IMG/VR virus record: IMGVR_UViG_3300020467_000001
Span: 1 to 43,600 of that record
DNA length: 43,600 nt
Source of the DNA: a virus
Reading direction: 5' to 3' (one strand)
The translations under genes were made by a program, and so were the position numbers. The notes beneath the pieces were generated by a model. The model was not told the origin of the DNA, did no database searches, and worked only from the letters and a program-made list of their open reading frames with translations. Shown piece by piece: positions 21,703 through 31,448 of the stretch (position 1 is its first letter; each line of letters starts with the position of its first letter).

Positions 21703-22569
21703 TTAAACCTGTTCCTGCAATATGGGACTTTGATTTTCCTGAAGAACCTTATCTGAGTTCTCTTGAAGGATGTACCCAGCAGTATCTCCAGTCTTTAATC
21801 GAATAACACCATTCGTAACAAATTCAATTCTTGTGTCTATAACTTCAGCCGCATTCACACTTACAGCAACATTAGTAATGATGCAATTGGCTTCATAGTA
21901 AACATTATTCTTTTTGTTATTTGGGTCACGATAAATATAAAACAAGCCATCAAAATCCGAACCCTGTTGAGTTCTAACAATTAGTTGAGCTAAATAAAAT
22001 GCAAATTCAGATTCAGCTCCATATTCATTTTTCCTATCTCCTGTGTCATAACTATGCTCCCAAATACAACTCATTGTTCCTTGACCGCTAATTAAACCAG
22101 CCTCATATTGATTTCTAAATTCATCGCCAAGATTTGTTAAATCAACTTGCTCTCTACTCGTTGTCATCTCAAAGTCTCGAACATTGGCAACATGCCTATA
22201 TCTTTCGTTTCTAGTTTTAATTGTAATATCTTTAGCAGAGCTAGGAGCAACAAGAGTTAAAGCATTAGTAGTTAAGCCTTCAATCGCTTTTGAAAAACTA
22301 TCAAATAACTTTATTCCACCAACAGGATCAACATTTATAAACCATTTACCATCTGGATAGTTATGACTGTCAACAAGTTCAAGGTTTGATCCGTCAACCG
22401 TAGCTATTTCAACTTCATCTCCTGTTAGTAACGATCCAGAACTGTGGTCAACACTAAATCTTTTAGTCGAAGTGTTTACATCAAAAGGATCTAACTTCGT
22501 CTGCAAAGCAGCTTGAAGTGCATCTCTTTTAAGGGCTATTTCACCCGATTGCCCAAAATAAACACCCAT
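21703..22569 (-). CDS. Tail protein with tube-like fold, 288 aa
   Basis: 288 residues. The middle part (HVANVRDFEMTTSREQVDLT; later LISGQGTMSCIWEH, NVAVSVNAAEVIDTRIEFV) has the strand order of tail tube proteins, with an added N-terminal domain and a Gln/Glu-rich end. It lies between the tip proteins and the fibre, so it may form a distal tail or adaptor ring for the fibre rather than the main tube. Third tube-like protein in this genome. Confidence 0.65.
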   Translation of the reverse strand: MGVYFGQSGEIALKRDALQAALQTKLDPFDVNTSTKRFSVDHSSGSLLTGDEVEIATVDGSNLELVDSHNYPDGKWFINVDPVGGIKLFDSFSKAIEGLTTNALTLVAPSSAKDITIKTRNERYRHVANVRDFEMTTSREQVDLTNLGDEFRNQYEAGLISGQGTMSCIWEHSYDTGDRKNEYGAESEFAFYLAQLIVRTQQGSDFDGLFYIYRDPNNKKNNVYYEANCIITNVAVSVNAAEVIDTRIEFVTNGVIRLKTGDTAGYILQENSDKVLQENQSPILQEQV

Positions 22570-22572
22570 GAT

Positions 22573-23019
22573 TTAGATAGATACTTCTGTAGGTGCTCCA
22601 TTTGATTCCCAACTAATATCAGCACTTAAAACTTCACCAACGGCACTGTTCATTGATATTCCAGTAATTAAAGTTGAAAAAGTAATAAAACGACCATTAG
22701 CAGAACCATCAGCAATTTTTAATTTTAACAAAGCAGAACTAGAATCAGCAGCCGTTCCATCACCAGCTCCACTTCCAGCTTTAATACATTTATTAATTAA
22801 CGTTGTAACATCTCCACCAGATCCAGCAGAAGCTTGATAGTAAAACAATCTTGCACTACCGCTATAACTTCTAATTCCTTGAACAATCGTTCTATCAGTG
22901 TCTTCTAAAGAAGTTGTTTCAAGAACAGCTTGTGAACTAGAAAAAGACCAAGATTGGACTTTGGCGGCTTTAGTGCCGTCAATAAGAAGCTGTCCATCTT
23001 TTCCGCTATAAAAAGCCAC
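22573..23019 (-). CDS. Tail tube-like protein, second copy
   Basis: 148 residues. VQSWSFSSSQAVLETTSLED matches in pattern VQSWSFEVTRAEIDVTTIGQ of the main tube protein at 31620, and the rest (SYSGSARLFYY, SADISWESNG) completes the tube fold. Placed downstream of the tip gene, it is more likely a distal ring or tail decoration. Ends 3 bases before the next gene. Confidence 0.7.
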   Translation of the reverse strand: MAFYSGKDGQLLIDGTKAAKVQSWSFSSSQAVLETTSLEDTDRTIVQGIRSYSGSARLFYYQASAGSGGDVTTLINKCIKAGSGAGDGTAADSSSALLKLKIADGSANGRFITFSTLITGISMNSAVGEVLSADISWESNGAPTEVSI

Positions 23020-23049
23020 GACCTAAAAAATCAAAACGTTGTGTTTATT

Positions 23050-23490
23050 CTAAGGGGCATCTAGGCAAGCAACAAAACTACAGCTCACATTGCTCAAACC
23101 TTTGAAAGTACTTTGAACAGTAGGAGGACCAGAATAACGCCATAAAAGTCCAGTACCACCTTCTTTTACTAAAGATTGAAGACTACTAGCAGGATTCGTT
23201 TGACCATCAACTTCCTTGCTATTAGAGACACCAGAAACACCATCACTAGAAGTAAAAGTTACATAATCCCAAGTAGAATTAACATCTTCATAATTTTCAA
23301 GAATTAAAGCCGCTTCAGCATCAGTAATGTTTGAGAAACCAAGACTTAAAGTTGCATTAACTCTTTTATTTCCATAACGAATATGTGTTTTTGTACCATC
23401 TAAAGATTCAAAATCTGTGCTTGGATACTTTCCAGGTGTGTAACTTCTGGAAGTTGGTTTAATGCTTGGAAAAGCTCTTGCAGTTGCCAT
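23050..23490 (-). CDS. Minor tail protein, 146 aa
   Basis: 146 residues: SYTPGKYPSTDFESLDGTKT, then RYGNKRVNATLSLGFSNITD, ending in a strand LSNVSCSFVACLDAP. Beta-rich. Shares its first base with the stop of the tip gene, so it is made together with the tip. Resembles small tail proteins found after gpJ-like genes in cyanophages; likely a tip or fibre-attachment part. Confidence 0.65.
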   Translation of the reverse strand: MATARAFPSIKPTSRSYTPGKYPSTDFESLDGTKTHIRYGNKRVNATLSLGFSNITDAEAALILENYEDVNSTWDYVTFTSSDGVSGVSNSKEVDGQTNPASSLQSLVKEGGTGLLWRYSGPPTVQSTFKGLSNVSCSFVACLDAP

Positions 23491-26400
23491 TAATCTTCGT
23501 CACTAAAGATTTGCGTGTTTGAATTAGACCAGTTTTGTAACATTGCTAGTTTACCGTCTGCTGTTAATTCTGCGTACGAACCAGTTAATTCCACAAGGCC
23601 ATCATCTCCAAAAGTAATACTTTCTACTTTGTAGCACTGATCAGATGCTTCTGATTCCTTAATTGTAAATAACGAACCAGCAAAAGCCTTAACAGCATTT
23701 GTGTTAGAAAAATCTACTGTAGCTTCTGTTACTGGCATTATTTCGCCAGCCACTATTGTTGACGGATTCCAATAATAAAAAGTTTTACTTCCGCTAATAG
23801 TGTCTTTACTTACAACAGTTCCATCCTCAAGAATTGCACCATTATTAAACCTTTGAACGTGTTGTGTTGTTGAGAAAACCCTAATGTAATCGCCAGGCCT
23901 AACCCCGTTAATGTAATGAGGAGCAGTTTTAAAACTTACTGTATGGTCTAAGTGTTTTCTTAAAACTAATGTGTATTTTGCAAATAATATTGCTGCTTCA
24001 CGGCTAGTACAAAAACCACTTAAATCAAAAGTTTCTAATGGATCATCTACATGATCTGTTCCAAATAAACGAATAATGGCTGACTTTGTTTCAGGAAATC
24101 CATTTTCTTGCTCTTGACGGTAAAGAACGTTTACTTTAAAAGATTGCCTATCTTCTGGAGATAAAAAAGAAACACTTAAATCACTAATATTTCCATCAGT
24201 AAACATTGCTTTAATCTTTGGTTTACCTTCAAGATTAATAGTGAAATCGTTGTTATAAGGAACAGCAGGAAATAAACTAAATTTTCCTCCAATAATTGTA
24301 AAATCTAATAAACAATAAATAGCTTGTTGATAAATAAATTCTCTTAAATTTACTCGACTAGAAATCATTCCATCCCAAAAAAGTTTATTTGCCTTACAAA
24401 ACTTTGCTGCAATTTCCATATTTTCATCATCAACAGAATCTTCACCAATAACTGCACCAGCTCCTAGCGTTTTATCTGTTAACAACGCATAAGCAATTTC
24501 AGGAAATAAATTTGTTGCTTTTCGATTTCCATCTATCAAACTTTTAACTTTTACTCCTTCTTTAAAATAAGCAGAAAATTGACTAAAATTTGTCCATTCT
24601 TTTGAACTATTAATTCTTAATCCTGCGTAAGCTAAATCTTGATAAGTAGCTGGATTTCCTACAGCTCTACTCCCTTCTGTTTCTACAATTTCATTACAGT
24701 ATGTTATTTGATGTTCAGGACCATCTAAATGGCTTGATCTATCGCCTTCGTATTGCCAAAAATCAGCAGCAGCATCATAAGGATTTAATTCAGCAGATCC
24801 AATTTCATCACTGTAAATACTAGAAGAAGACGTATTAACATTCACATTAAATCTTATATCTGTAGCTCCAGAAGGAAGATTAATATCGTCTTTATCTAAA
24901 TAAACAGTCTGATTGTTTGAATAACCTTGTCCTACATCACTCAAAGACCACTGTGCAAACCACTCATCACCAAGGCTGTACACAGTAACATCAGCTTTTA
25001 GACCATAACCATCACCACCAGAAAGTTTTTTAACATTTACTTCCCCACTAAAAGAAGGAGTAGCAGTTAATAATTTCTGCTCATCTTTTGTAACTCCATA
25101 TTTATTGGAAGTTTGATTTGTACCAGGAGTAAATTTGCCCCCTCTTCCATCTAATGTTGTGTAGTGAAATTCAACAGCAGTATTATCACCTGGTTGTCTT
25201 ACTTGAGCATTTGCCCATGCAGGACCATCAAGACCTTGAATATTTGGAGTTACGTCAGCTTTATTAATATATAGACTCCATGTTGTCCAGCCTGATCTTG
25301 GATAATTATCCCATCTAACAATTACTGTATGGTTTGCTCCTGAACCTGATACATATCCACCAAATCCAGGGTAATAAAGTTTATTAGTAAATATTCTTTG
25401 AGACGGTCTTGCTATCGGTAAATTAGTTATCGAATAGTCATCTCTACTTCCTGCAGAAGTTGTTTGAAAACCAGTAACTTGATAACTAGCATTTCCTATT
25501 TTTACTTTATTCGGTGCTCCTAAATTCCATTCTGTGTTACTTAAATTTTGCTTGCTTAAAGCATGATAAGTATCTCCTGCAAACTCAACAGCAAAATCTT
25601 CTCCATTAACCCTACAAGTAAATTTATCTATAGATCCTGCTGTTCTTGCACCATTAGCATTTAAAAGGATAGTGTTAACAGGATTATGTCTTTGTCTTGC
25701 ATCATAAGCTTGTACTTCTTTAACAACTGCAGCACCAGGCCAAGGGAAAAATCTATATTCGTATTGATCTAAAGCTGGTTGATCAATTCTTATATAATTA
25801 TATTGAAACTCTGGAGTATTACCTTTCACACAAAACAAACCAGTATGAACATTAAGGTTCGTGCTAGGTTTTAACCAGTTCCATGTGTTTTCTCCTACTT
25901 TTCTAACTTGTAACTTAAAAAAGCTATATCTAGTAATAAATTTATTTACATTACCAAGTTGAAGTGAAGAATTATGGTCATAAATTTCATAAATTTTTTC
26001 TTCTGTAGGTTTACTATTTACATTTGCAAATTGTATTTCTTTAAATACTTTTGACTTAATTCCTATTTCTGTAATATGACATTTTCTATTGTTAGAAATT
26101 GTTCCTAAAGTAGCCTTTTGAAGCGTATATCGACTACTTGGATTAAATATATCAGTATAATTTTGTTCATAATAAAATTTATCGTCTTTATTTGTTCCAG
26201 GTCTTACTGTAAAAAAGTCTCCATTTGTATTCCAATAAGGGTTTCCGCAATGTGGTCCTAATCCATGTGTAGTGTTATTGATGGATTCATATCTTCCAGT
26301 TTCTATTACTTTAAAACCAATTGATCTAGTTTTTGTTCCATCCCACGCTCTTCCATTAACAGGCAAGTTATCTTCCAATATTTGTGTACAAGTTACCAAA

Positions 26401-27626
26401 GTTGAACCAACCATATACTGCTCACCTATTGCAATATAGGAATCAGTAGCTTCTCTAACTGTTTTAGTTGCAGAATTAATATCCTCAACCCCATGAGGAT
26501 CCATTGTTAAATTTACATCGCCACTATCTTGTTGATACCCAATTCCTTCATACAAGCCAAGTCTTCCGCTACCTACTATTTGGTATGTCAAAGAACTTCC
26601 AACAGTTGCATCAGCACTACCTGATTGCTGGAGAGCGGTTCCAGAATTAACAAAGCCTGCTCTCATAGGCCATGCACCAAGTAGTTTTCTTCTTTTTTTG
26701 TAAGTTATTCTTCCTGCTGGCCTATAATCAGAACCACTAACATCACTACGAGTCCTAACTAATTGATAAGGCAACTTATAAGCAGTAGCATTAGGTACTG
26801 GATTACTTAAACCAAATGTTGCTTGTGTCGTAGGGTTTCTTGTTCCAGAAAAATGTTTTTTATTATCAATTTTAAAAATATCATTAGGAATAATGCCTCC
26901 ATCTCTTAAAAAAGGAATATTGTTTCCTGAATGTCCATATCCATCATTTGAATAATTAAGCTTATAAATTTTATCTGAATGGTAGTTTTCTATTAATAAA
27001 TCTCCTATTGCATAACCTTTAAAATCTGGTCTTTTAGCTATTTCACCTAAAGAAAATAAAGCAAGTATTTTTAATTGTTGGTATCTTCCTAAACTAACCA
27101 TCTGTGACCAAATAAGTTGTGAATTAACACGGATACCTCCGTAAGAAATTCCACTTATTGTTTGGCGATTAGTAAAAATAAGAGGTATTAAATCTCCTAA
27201 GTTTGCTAAATCTTGAACACTATTAAAACTAAATTGCGGTGCAAACTTCTTAGTACCACCTATGTCTGCTGTTCTTTCTTGTGTACCTTGTCTTTGACTT
27301 GGTGGCTTTGGTGCTAATAAAACACTAGCAGCAGTTAAAGCAACACCAACAGCAACTTGTCCAAGAAAAGTGAGGCTACCACCCGACCAAAAAGCCCCTA
27401 TAACAGCAGGACCAGCAACAAGATCAGGTACTAAGCCATAGGCTTCTGGACGTTCTTTTACTTTTGCTGCTACACCTTCTAAAAATTGAAAATATTCTTC
27501 TTCTGTTATTCCAAGTGCATTGCAAAGGTCGGCTTCCGTTGGAAGTAACACCCTGCGAGTAAAAGGGCTTCTAGCGGCGACCATTTCACCACCAACTTTC
27601 CTAATGTTTTTTGATAACTCAGCCAT
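23490..27626 (-). CDS. Tail tip/central hub protein, gpJ-like, with gpI-like N-terminus
   Basis: 1378 residues. The N-terminal 130 residues contain a glycine/alanine-rich hydrophobic segment (FLGQVAVGVALTAASVLLAP) typical of the separate lambda gpI assembly protein, so I- and J-like parts appear fused. The large remainder has gpJ-type tip regions (PLIFTNRQTISGISYGG; later INGVRPGDYIRVFST) with many beta domains. It closes the tail tube and contacts the host. Its first 121 bases overlap the NlpC/P60-like gene in another frame. Confidence 0.85.
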   Translation of the reverse strand: MAELSKNIRKVGGEMVAARSPFTRRVLLPTEADLCNALGITEEEYFQFLEGVAAKVKERPEAYGLVPDLVAGPAVIGAFWSGGSLTFLGQVAVGVALTAASVLLAPKPPSQRQGTQERTADIGGTKKFAPQFSFNSVQDLANLGDLIPLIFTNRQTISGISYGGIRVNSQLIWSQMVSLGRYQQLKILALFSLGEIAKRPDFKGYAIGDLLIENYHSDKIYKLNYSNDGYGHSGNNIPFLRDGGIIPNDIFKIDNKKHFSGTRNPTTQATFGLSNPVPNATAYKLPYQLVRTRSDVSGSDYRPAGRITYKKRRKLLGAWPMRAGFVNSGTALQQSGSADATVGSSLTYQIVGSGRLGLYEGIGYQQDSGDVNLTMDPHGVEDINSATKTVREATDSYIAIGEQYMVGSTLVTCTQILEDNLPVNGRAWDGTKTRSIGFKVIETGRYESINNTTHGLGPHCGNPYWNTNGDFFTVRPGTNKDDKFYYEQNYTDIFNPSSRYTLQKATLGTISNNRKCHITEIGIKSKVFKEIQFANVNSKPTEEKIYEIYDHNSSLQLGNVNKFITRYSFFKLQVRKVGENTWNWLKPSTNLNVHTGLFCVKGNTPEFQYNYIRIDQPALDQYEYRFFPWPGAAVVKEVQAYDARQRHNPVNTILLNANGARTAGSIDKFTCRVNGEDFAVEFAGDTYHALSKQNLSNTEWNLGAPNKVKIGNASYQVTGFQTTSAGSRDDYSITNLPIARPSQRIFTNKLYYPGFGGYVSGSGANHTVIVRWDNYPRSGWTTWSLYINKADVTPNIQGLDGPAWANAQVRQPGDNTAVEFHYTTLDGRGGKFTPGTNQTSNKYGVTKDEQKLLTATPSFSGEVNVKKLSGGDGYGLKADVTVYSLGDEWFAQWSLSDVGQGYSNNQTVYLDKDDINLPSGATDIRFNVNVNTSSSSIYSDEIGSAELNPYDAAADFWQYEGDRSSHLDGPEHQITYCNEIVETEGSRAVGNPATYQDLAYAGLRINSSKEWTNFSQFSAYFKEGVKVKSLIDGNRKATNLFPEIAYALLTDKTLGAGAVIGEDSVDDENMEIAAKFCKANKLFWDGMISSRVNLREFIYQQAIYCLLDFTIIGGKFSLFPAVPYNNDFTINLEGKPKIKAMFTDGNISDLSVSFLSPEDRQSFKVNVLYRQEQENGFPETKSAIIRLFGTDHVDDPLETFDLSGFCTSREAAILFAKYTLVLRKHLDHTVSFKTAPHYINGVRPGDYIRVFSTTQHVQRFNNGAILEDGTVVSKDTISGSKTFYYWNPSTIVAGEIMPVTEATVDFSNTNAVKAFAGSLFTIKESEASDQCYKVESITFGDDGLVELTGSYAELTADGKLAMLQNWSNSNTQIFSDED

Positions 27627-27949
27627 CCTTCCTCATAAAAAGCTGCCATGCCATAACCATCATCTGATTTGCATAAGCCAATTGTTCCTAGTTTAGGGGG
27701 TGATTCAACTCCCCACCTATTTAATTCTTCAAAAAAGATACTATAGTCTTTTCTTTTTAATCTTCGATACCAATTACGCTCTCCTTTTGGAACAGTAAAA
27801 CCATAGTGACCCAATACTGTACGAACTAAAGATAAGCAATCTCCAGTGCCATGTTTTATAGGATCAGACCCTAAACGATACTCAAGACCTATTAATTCGT
27901 AAGGCTTCAAAGATTCTGTAATTGACCTGTTAAAGGAAGATGAGAACAC
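27506..27949 (-). CDS. NlpC/P60-like tail protein, catalytic His not seen
   Basis: 147 residues. GTGDCLSLVRTVLGHYG carries the Cys38 and following helix of NlpC/P60 peptidases (lambda gpK-like). At the usual His-Val/Gly site the sequence is DDGYGMAAFYEEG, with no His, so peptidase activity is doubtful and a structural role is possible. The order after the gpL-like and before the gpJ-like gene matches lambda. It overlaps both neighbours (43 and 121 bases). Confidence 0.8.
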   Translation of the reverse strand: MFSSSFNRSITESLKPYELIGLEYRLGSDPIKHGTGDCLSLVRTVLGHYGFTVPKGERNWYRRLKRKDYSIFFEELNRWGVESPPKLGTIGLCKSDDGYGMAAFYEEGWLSYQKTLGKLVVKWSPLEALLLAGCYFQRKPTFAMHLE

Positions 27950-28374
27950 CTTGCCTTTGTCAAAGTTTGCTGTGGAGCGTTTGCACCAACAGCATCTATA
28001 GCACTAGATAAAGTTAACTCTATTGACTCAGCATCGTAACTCATTCCAGCAGCTAACCACAGTTCACCGCTTATTTTTCCTCCATTGGCAGCAGCCGTAT
28101 CTTTATTAAAATCTGTTGTCATTAAAAATGTTTCTACTTCTACTAAATATTTATTATCCACAAATTCTTTTACATAATTCATGCTTAATGAGTTATTAGC
28201 AAGAACAAGAGAAGCTTCTAAATTATCCCCTGATCTATTCATTGCTGCTCCTTGATAAAGAAAAGACAAATAGTTATGCCCATCAACAGCAGTGTGTTTC
28301 CCATTCTGAAATTTAAGTTCTGAACCGTCTGTTTTATAAACAGTAAGGAAAGCAGTTAAAGCAACAACTGACAT
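27907..28374 (-). CDS. Minor tail protein, gpL/distal-tail-like
   Basis: 155 residues, beta-rich: FLTVYKTDGSELKFQNGKHT, then NYLSFLYQGAAMNRSGDNLE, ending SAIDAVGANAPQQTLTKARC. Placement between tape measure and NlpC/P60-like gene matches lambda gpM/gpL. It has only one Cys at the end, so the Fe-S domain of lambda gpL is absent. Likely a ring at the tail end. Shares a base overlap with the tape-measure stop. Confidence 0.7.
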   Translation of the reverse strand: MSVVALTAFLTVYKTDGSELKFQNGKHTAVDGHNYLSFLYQGAAMNRSGDNLEASLVLANNSLSMNYVKEFVDNKYLVEVETFLMTTDFNKDTAAANGGKISGELWLAAGMSYDAESIELTLSSAIDAVGANAPQQTLTKARCSHLPLTGQLQNL

Positions 28375-30824
28375 TACATTCCTATCCTTGATCTAGCTCC
28401 TCTGCTATTTCGCAGAGTAGACATTGTTCTAGATTCTCCTGCTGCTGCACCCTTAGATGCTGCTGAATTGATAATTTGACCAACAGCAGATTTAGGAACA
28501 AATTCTTCAGAGTTAAAGTTTAATATTGGACCAGAGTAGTTAACAGTTGTTTGTGCATTAGCTCCACCACCTGAAGAAGATTGACCAGTTCCAGGGATAA
28601 CAGATTCACCCCTAGCCCCTGCTGAATACCGTTGCATTGACTGAGCCATCTTAGAAGCTGGAATTATATACTCATCCTCACCTGCTTCTCCCACAAGCCC
28701 CATTGTGGGCTTAGTAACCAAACCACCTTGATTAAATGGTCTAATTCCATTAGCAACATAAGCACCTTCAGCAGCCGTTAAACCAAACGCCCCAAAGATT
28801 GCTTTTTTTAACATTAAGCTTCCAATCTGTTTAGCAATACCAGCAAGAGATTCTCCAAGCGATTTAGTTCCATCTATTAAGCCCATAACAGCATTATGTA
28901 AACCTCCAGCAATTGTTTCTTTAACACCTTCAAACGCTTCTTTTAATTTATTTACTTTAGGAGTTGTTTCTTCTGTATCTTTTTTGCCTTCCTTAAGTTG
29001 TGTATTTACTTCTTTAGTTGTGTTTAGATATTCTTTCCAAGCTGCATTAATGTCACCACCTGCATCTGCTAATGCTTGTTGGAATTTTGTCATATCAACT
29101 ATTCGAGCTTCACCGTCTTCTCCTGTGTTCATGCGTTCCCATAAATCACCAGCTTGACCCATACCTTTTGTAAAACCTTCTTGAAGTCCTCCAGCAACAT
29201 TGCCAGCAACATTAGCAACTTTTTCTCCTGCACCTTTTAAAAATTTCTTTAATGGTTCTGGTATTAAATCCCAAACTTTTTTAATTCCTTCTCCAATCCA
29301 TCCAAAGATCCTACGGAAAATCTCTGCTAGTTTTTCTGCTAATCCTTTAAATAAATTAGTTAATTGAGTTGTAAAATGGATAAACCTTTCTCTAGCATCT
29401 GCAACCCAATCAGGAACAGCTTTGTATAAAGGTTCAAATGCTAAAGCAACAGAACCAATTATTTTTCCAAGACTAGAAAATATAACAGTTGCTAATTTAA
29501 TTCCTCTATCAAATTCTAATTGGACTTTTATCCATGCGTCAGTTAAAGAAACAATTGAGCTTTCGCCTATTCCTAATGATTTTGCAATAGCACTACCAAA
29601 TCCACTAAAGACGCTAAAGACTGCATTAACAGCCTTTCCAAGCATCCCAATAATATCAACTAAAACAGATACACCTTGAATTGTTCTTTTAACAATTATT
29701 CCTAACGCTGCTTGATCGGCAAAAATATTTTTAAATGATGAACTTAATCTTTTTAATGCACCTTGTATTGTGTCACCAGCAATAGCAGCAGCTTCTTTTG
29801 CTCTTCCTTGTGAATCAGCTTGATTAGCAATTAATTGATTTAGTTTTTCTGTGTCTTGTATTGCTACTTGAATACCTTTAAATGCTTCAATACCAAACGC
29901 TTGTTGCAACTCACCAGTACTAAATTTTTCTAGTTTTTTAAGTGCTCCAGCTAAACCTTCAGTTCTTAAAGTTGCCTCGTTTAAATCAATTCCTAATTTC
30001 TTACCAGCTTGCCCACTAGATATTTTTGCAAGTGCTGAGTTTAAACCTGTGAACGCTGTTTCTATATTTGTACCTGCTGCTGTTGATTGAGCAATAACAG
30101 CATTAACTTCTTCTAATGGAACTTTTAAACCTGCTGCTGTAGTTGCAACTTTACCTATGTTTTGAGAATACTGACCAATAGTGATAATGCCGTCTGCCTG
30201 TGTTTGTGCAAATTTATCCATCAAGGAAGCAGCCTGATCAGCTCCCATTCCATAAGCGTTTAATACTTTTACAGCAGCTCCTCCAGCCGTGTTTATATCA
30301 GTAAAACCACCAGTAGCACCAAGACTTGCTGCCTTTAATATCATTGCTGCATCAGCAGCATCAGTAAAACCAGCAGAAGCAACGTCATAAGCAGCTCCAG
30401 TTAATTCGGCTGTATCTGCTGCCCCATTTAATTCAATACTTAATGTTTTTAATTTTCCAGTTAAAGCGTCAGAATCACCTCCTAAAGTTTCAAACTTTGC
30501 AGAAGCAAAGTCCATTTCTTTCATCGTTCCAAAAATTGCTGTTACTCCTGTAAGTGCTGCTGAAAAAGCAAGAAGAGGAGCAAAGGTGCTTTTAATAGCG
30601 GTTCCTAAAACTTTGACTCCTACAGCTCCAACTTTTGCACCTGCTCCTGCTGCAACTGAAGCCTTTCCAAATAGCCCAACACCTTTTGCTGCTTTCCCTG
30701 CTTTACCTCCTAATTGATCAAACGCCTTTTCTGTTTTCTTTGCAGCTTCAGCAGTCTTCTTTAATTTGGCTGGCGTCCCAAAATCGTCATATCTTATTCC
30801 AACTGTTGAAATTAACGAGGTCAC
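28374..30824 (-). CDS. Tail tape measure protein
   Basis: 816 residues. Residues about 100-330 are the TP901-type core (ELTGAAYDVASAGFTDAADA; FAQTQADGIITIGQYSQNIG). Hydrophobic segments lie around 370-480, and the end has NQGGLVTKPTMGLVGEAGED followed by YIIPASKMAQSMQ, a common C-terminal motif. At roughly 1.5 angstrom per residue the tail would be about 120 nm. It follows the G/GT genes, as in lambda. Confidence 0.93.
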   Translation of the reverse strand: MTSLISTVGIRYDDFGTPAKLKKTAEAAKKTEKAFDQLGGKAGKAAKGVGLFGKASVAAGAGAKVGAVGVKVLGTAIKSTFAPLLAFSAALTGVTAIFGTMKEMDFASAKFETLGGDSDALTGKLKTLSIELNGAADTAELTGAAYDVASAGFTDAADAAMILKAASLGATGGFTDINTAGGAAVKVLNAYGMGADQAASLMDKFAQTQADGIITIGQYSQNIGKVATTAAGLKVPLEEVNAVIAQSTAAGTNIETAFTGLNSALAKISSGQAGKKLGIDLNEATLRTEGLAGALKKLEKFSTGELQQAFGIEAFKGIQVAIQDTEKLNQLIANQADSQGRAKEAAAIAGDTIQGALKRLSSSFKNIFADQAALGIIVKRTIQGVSVLVDIIGMLGKAVNAVFSVFSGFGSAIAKSLGIGESSIVSLTDAWIKVQLEFDRGIKLATVIFSSLGKIIGSVALAFEPLYKAVPDWVADARERFIHFTTQLTNLFKGLAEKLAEIFRRIFGWIGEGIKKVWDLIPEPLKKFLKGAGEKVANVAGNVAGGLQEGFTKGMGQAGDLWERMNTGEDGEARIVDMTKFQQALADAGGDINAAWKEYLNTTKEVNTQLKEGKKDTEETTPKVNKLKEAFEGVKETIAGGLHNAVMGLIDGTKSLGESLAGIAKQIGSLMLKKAIFGAFGLTAAEGAYVANGIRPFNQGGLVTKPTMGLVGEAGEDEYIIPASKMAQSMQRYSAGARGESVIPGTGQSSSGGGANAQTTVNYSGPILNFNSEEFVPKSAVGQIINSAASKGAAAGESRTMSTLRNSRGARSRIGM

Positions 30825-30851
30825 ATTTCAGCTTTCTGTTATGTATAGATA

Positions 30852-31405
30852 TTAGCGATACTTTGCCCTTCTCATATTGTTTTCATGCTCTTCATTTAAC
30901 AGATCAAAATAAGCAGACCAAATTAACAACTCTTCTTGTGTAATTTTTTGATTTAATTCCTGCAACGTATAACCCAATTCTTTCGCTACTCCTAATTGAA
31001 GTTGTAATAAATTATCTTTTTTAAGTGCTTCTTTTATTCTTTTGGGTCAAAGTCATCTACCTCCTCTTGTTCAGGCAACATTGCCAACATCAATTTGTCC
31101 ATATTTTCCGCACTAACATCATTCTTTAGTTCATCAATTTGACCAGCAGCAAACATTCTCCGCCCATCTTCAAACATTGCTTTACGAACAAATAAACGAA
31201 TAGCAAAAGCATTAGCATCATCCTTTGCTCCTTTTTGCGCCTGCTCTCTTTCTGCCATTGTCATAGGAGTACACCAAAACTCAAACTCCGTGCCATCACT
31301 AAGTTTTACCGTTTTTTTTGTAGCTGTTAAATTAGAAGCCTTTTTTAAACGATCTAAAGGACTAAGTTTTCTTTGACTAGCAGACATAAAAAGATCCAAT
31401 TGCAT
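30852..31405 (-). CDS. Tail assembly chaperone GT (-1 frameshift product)
   Basis: If ribosomes slip -1 at CCCAAAA (31046-31040), the G frame continues into a 62-residue extension that begins RIKEALKKDN and ends with LLIWSAYFDLLNEEHENN and MRRAKYR, stopping at 30852, 27 bases before the tape measure ATG. The fused product would be 184 residues. The extension has no start codon and no other explanation. This matches the lambda G/GT arrangement, where the longer protein binds the tape measure. Read directly from sequence; frequency of slipping unknown. Confidence 0.85.
31034..31405 (-). CDS. Tail assembly chaperone G
   Basis: 123 residues. Basic N-terminus, a short beta pair (VKLSDGTEFEFWCTPMTMAE), then a long helical, acidic C-terminus ending VDDFDPKE. 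Position between tail tube and tape measure, size and acidic end fit gpG-type chaperones. Stop lies just after the slippery CCCAAAA. ATG at 31387 is an alternative start. Confidence 0.85.
   Translation of the reverse strand: MQLDLFMSASQRKLSPLDRLKKASNLTATKKTVKLSDGTEFEFWCTPMTMAEREQAQKGAKDDANAFAIRLFVRKAMFEDGRRMFAAGQIDELKNDVSAENMDKLMLAMLPEQEEVDDFDPKE
31040..31046 (-). other. Programmed -1 frameshift site CCCAAAA
   Basis: Zero-frame codons CCA AAA preceded by C make a perfect X-XXY-YYZ heptamer four bases before the G stop. Both tRNAs can re-pair after slipping (CCA to CCC, AAA to AAA). Confidence 0.82.
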
Positions 31406-31426
31406 GAATTATATCAATAATAATAA

Positions 31427-31448
31427 AGGCCAGCCATACGGCTAGCCT
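31427..31448 (-). terminator. Leftward hairpin between tail tube and chaperone
   Basis: AGGCTAGCC/GGCTGGCCT stem (8 of 9 pairs) with a 4-base loop, followed leftward by TTTATTATTATT. A terminator or attenuator that would lower chaperone and tape-measure expression relative to capsid and tube. Confidence 0.72.
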
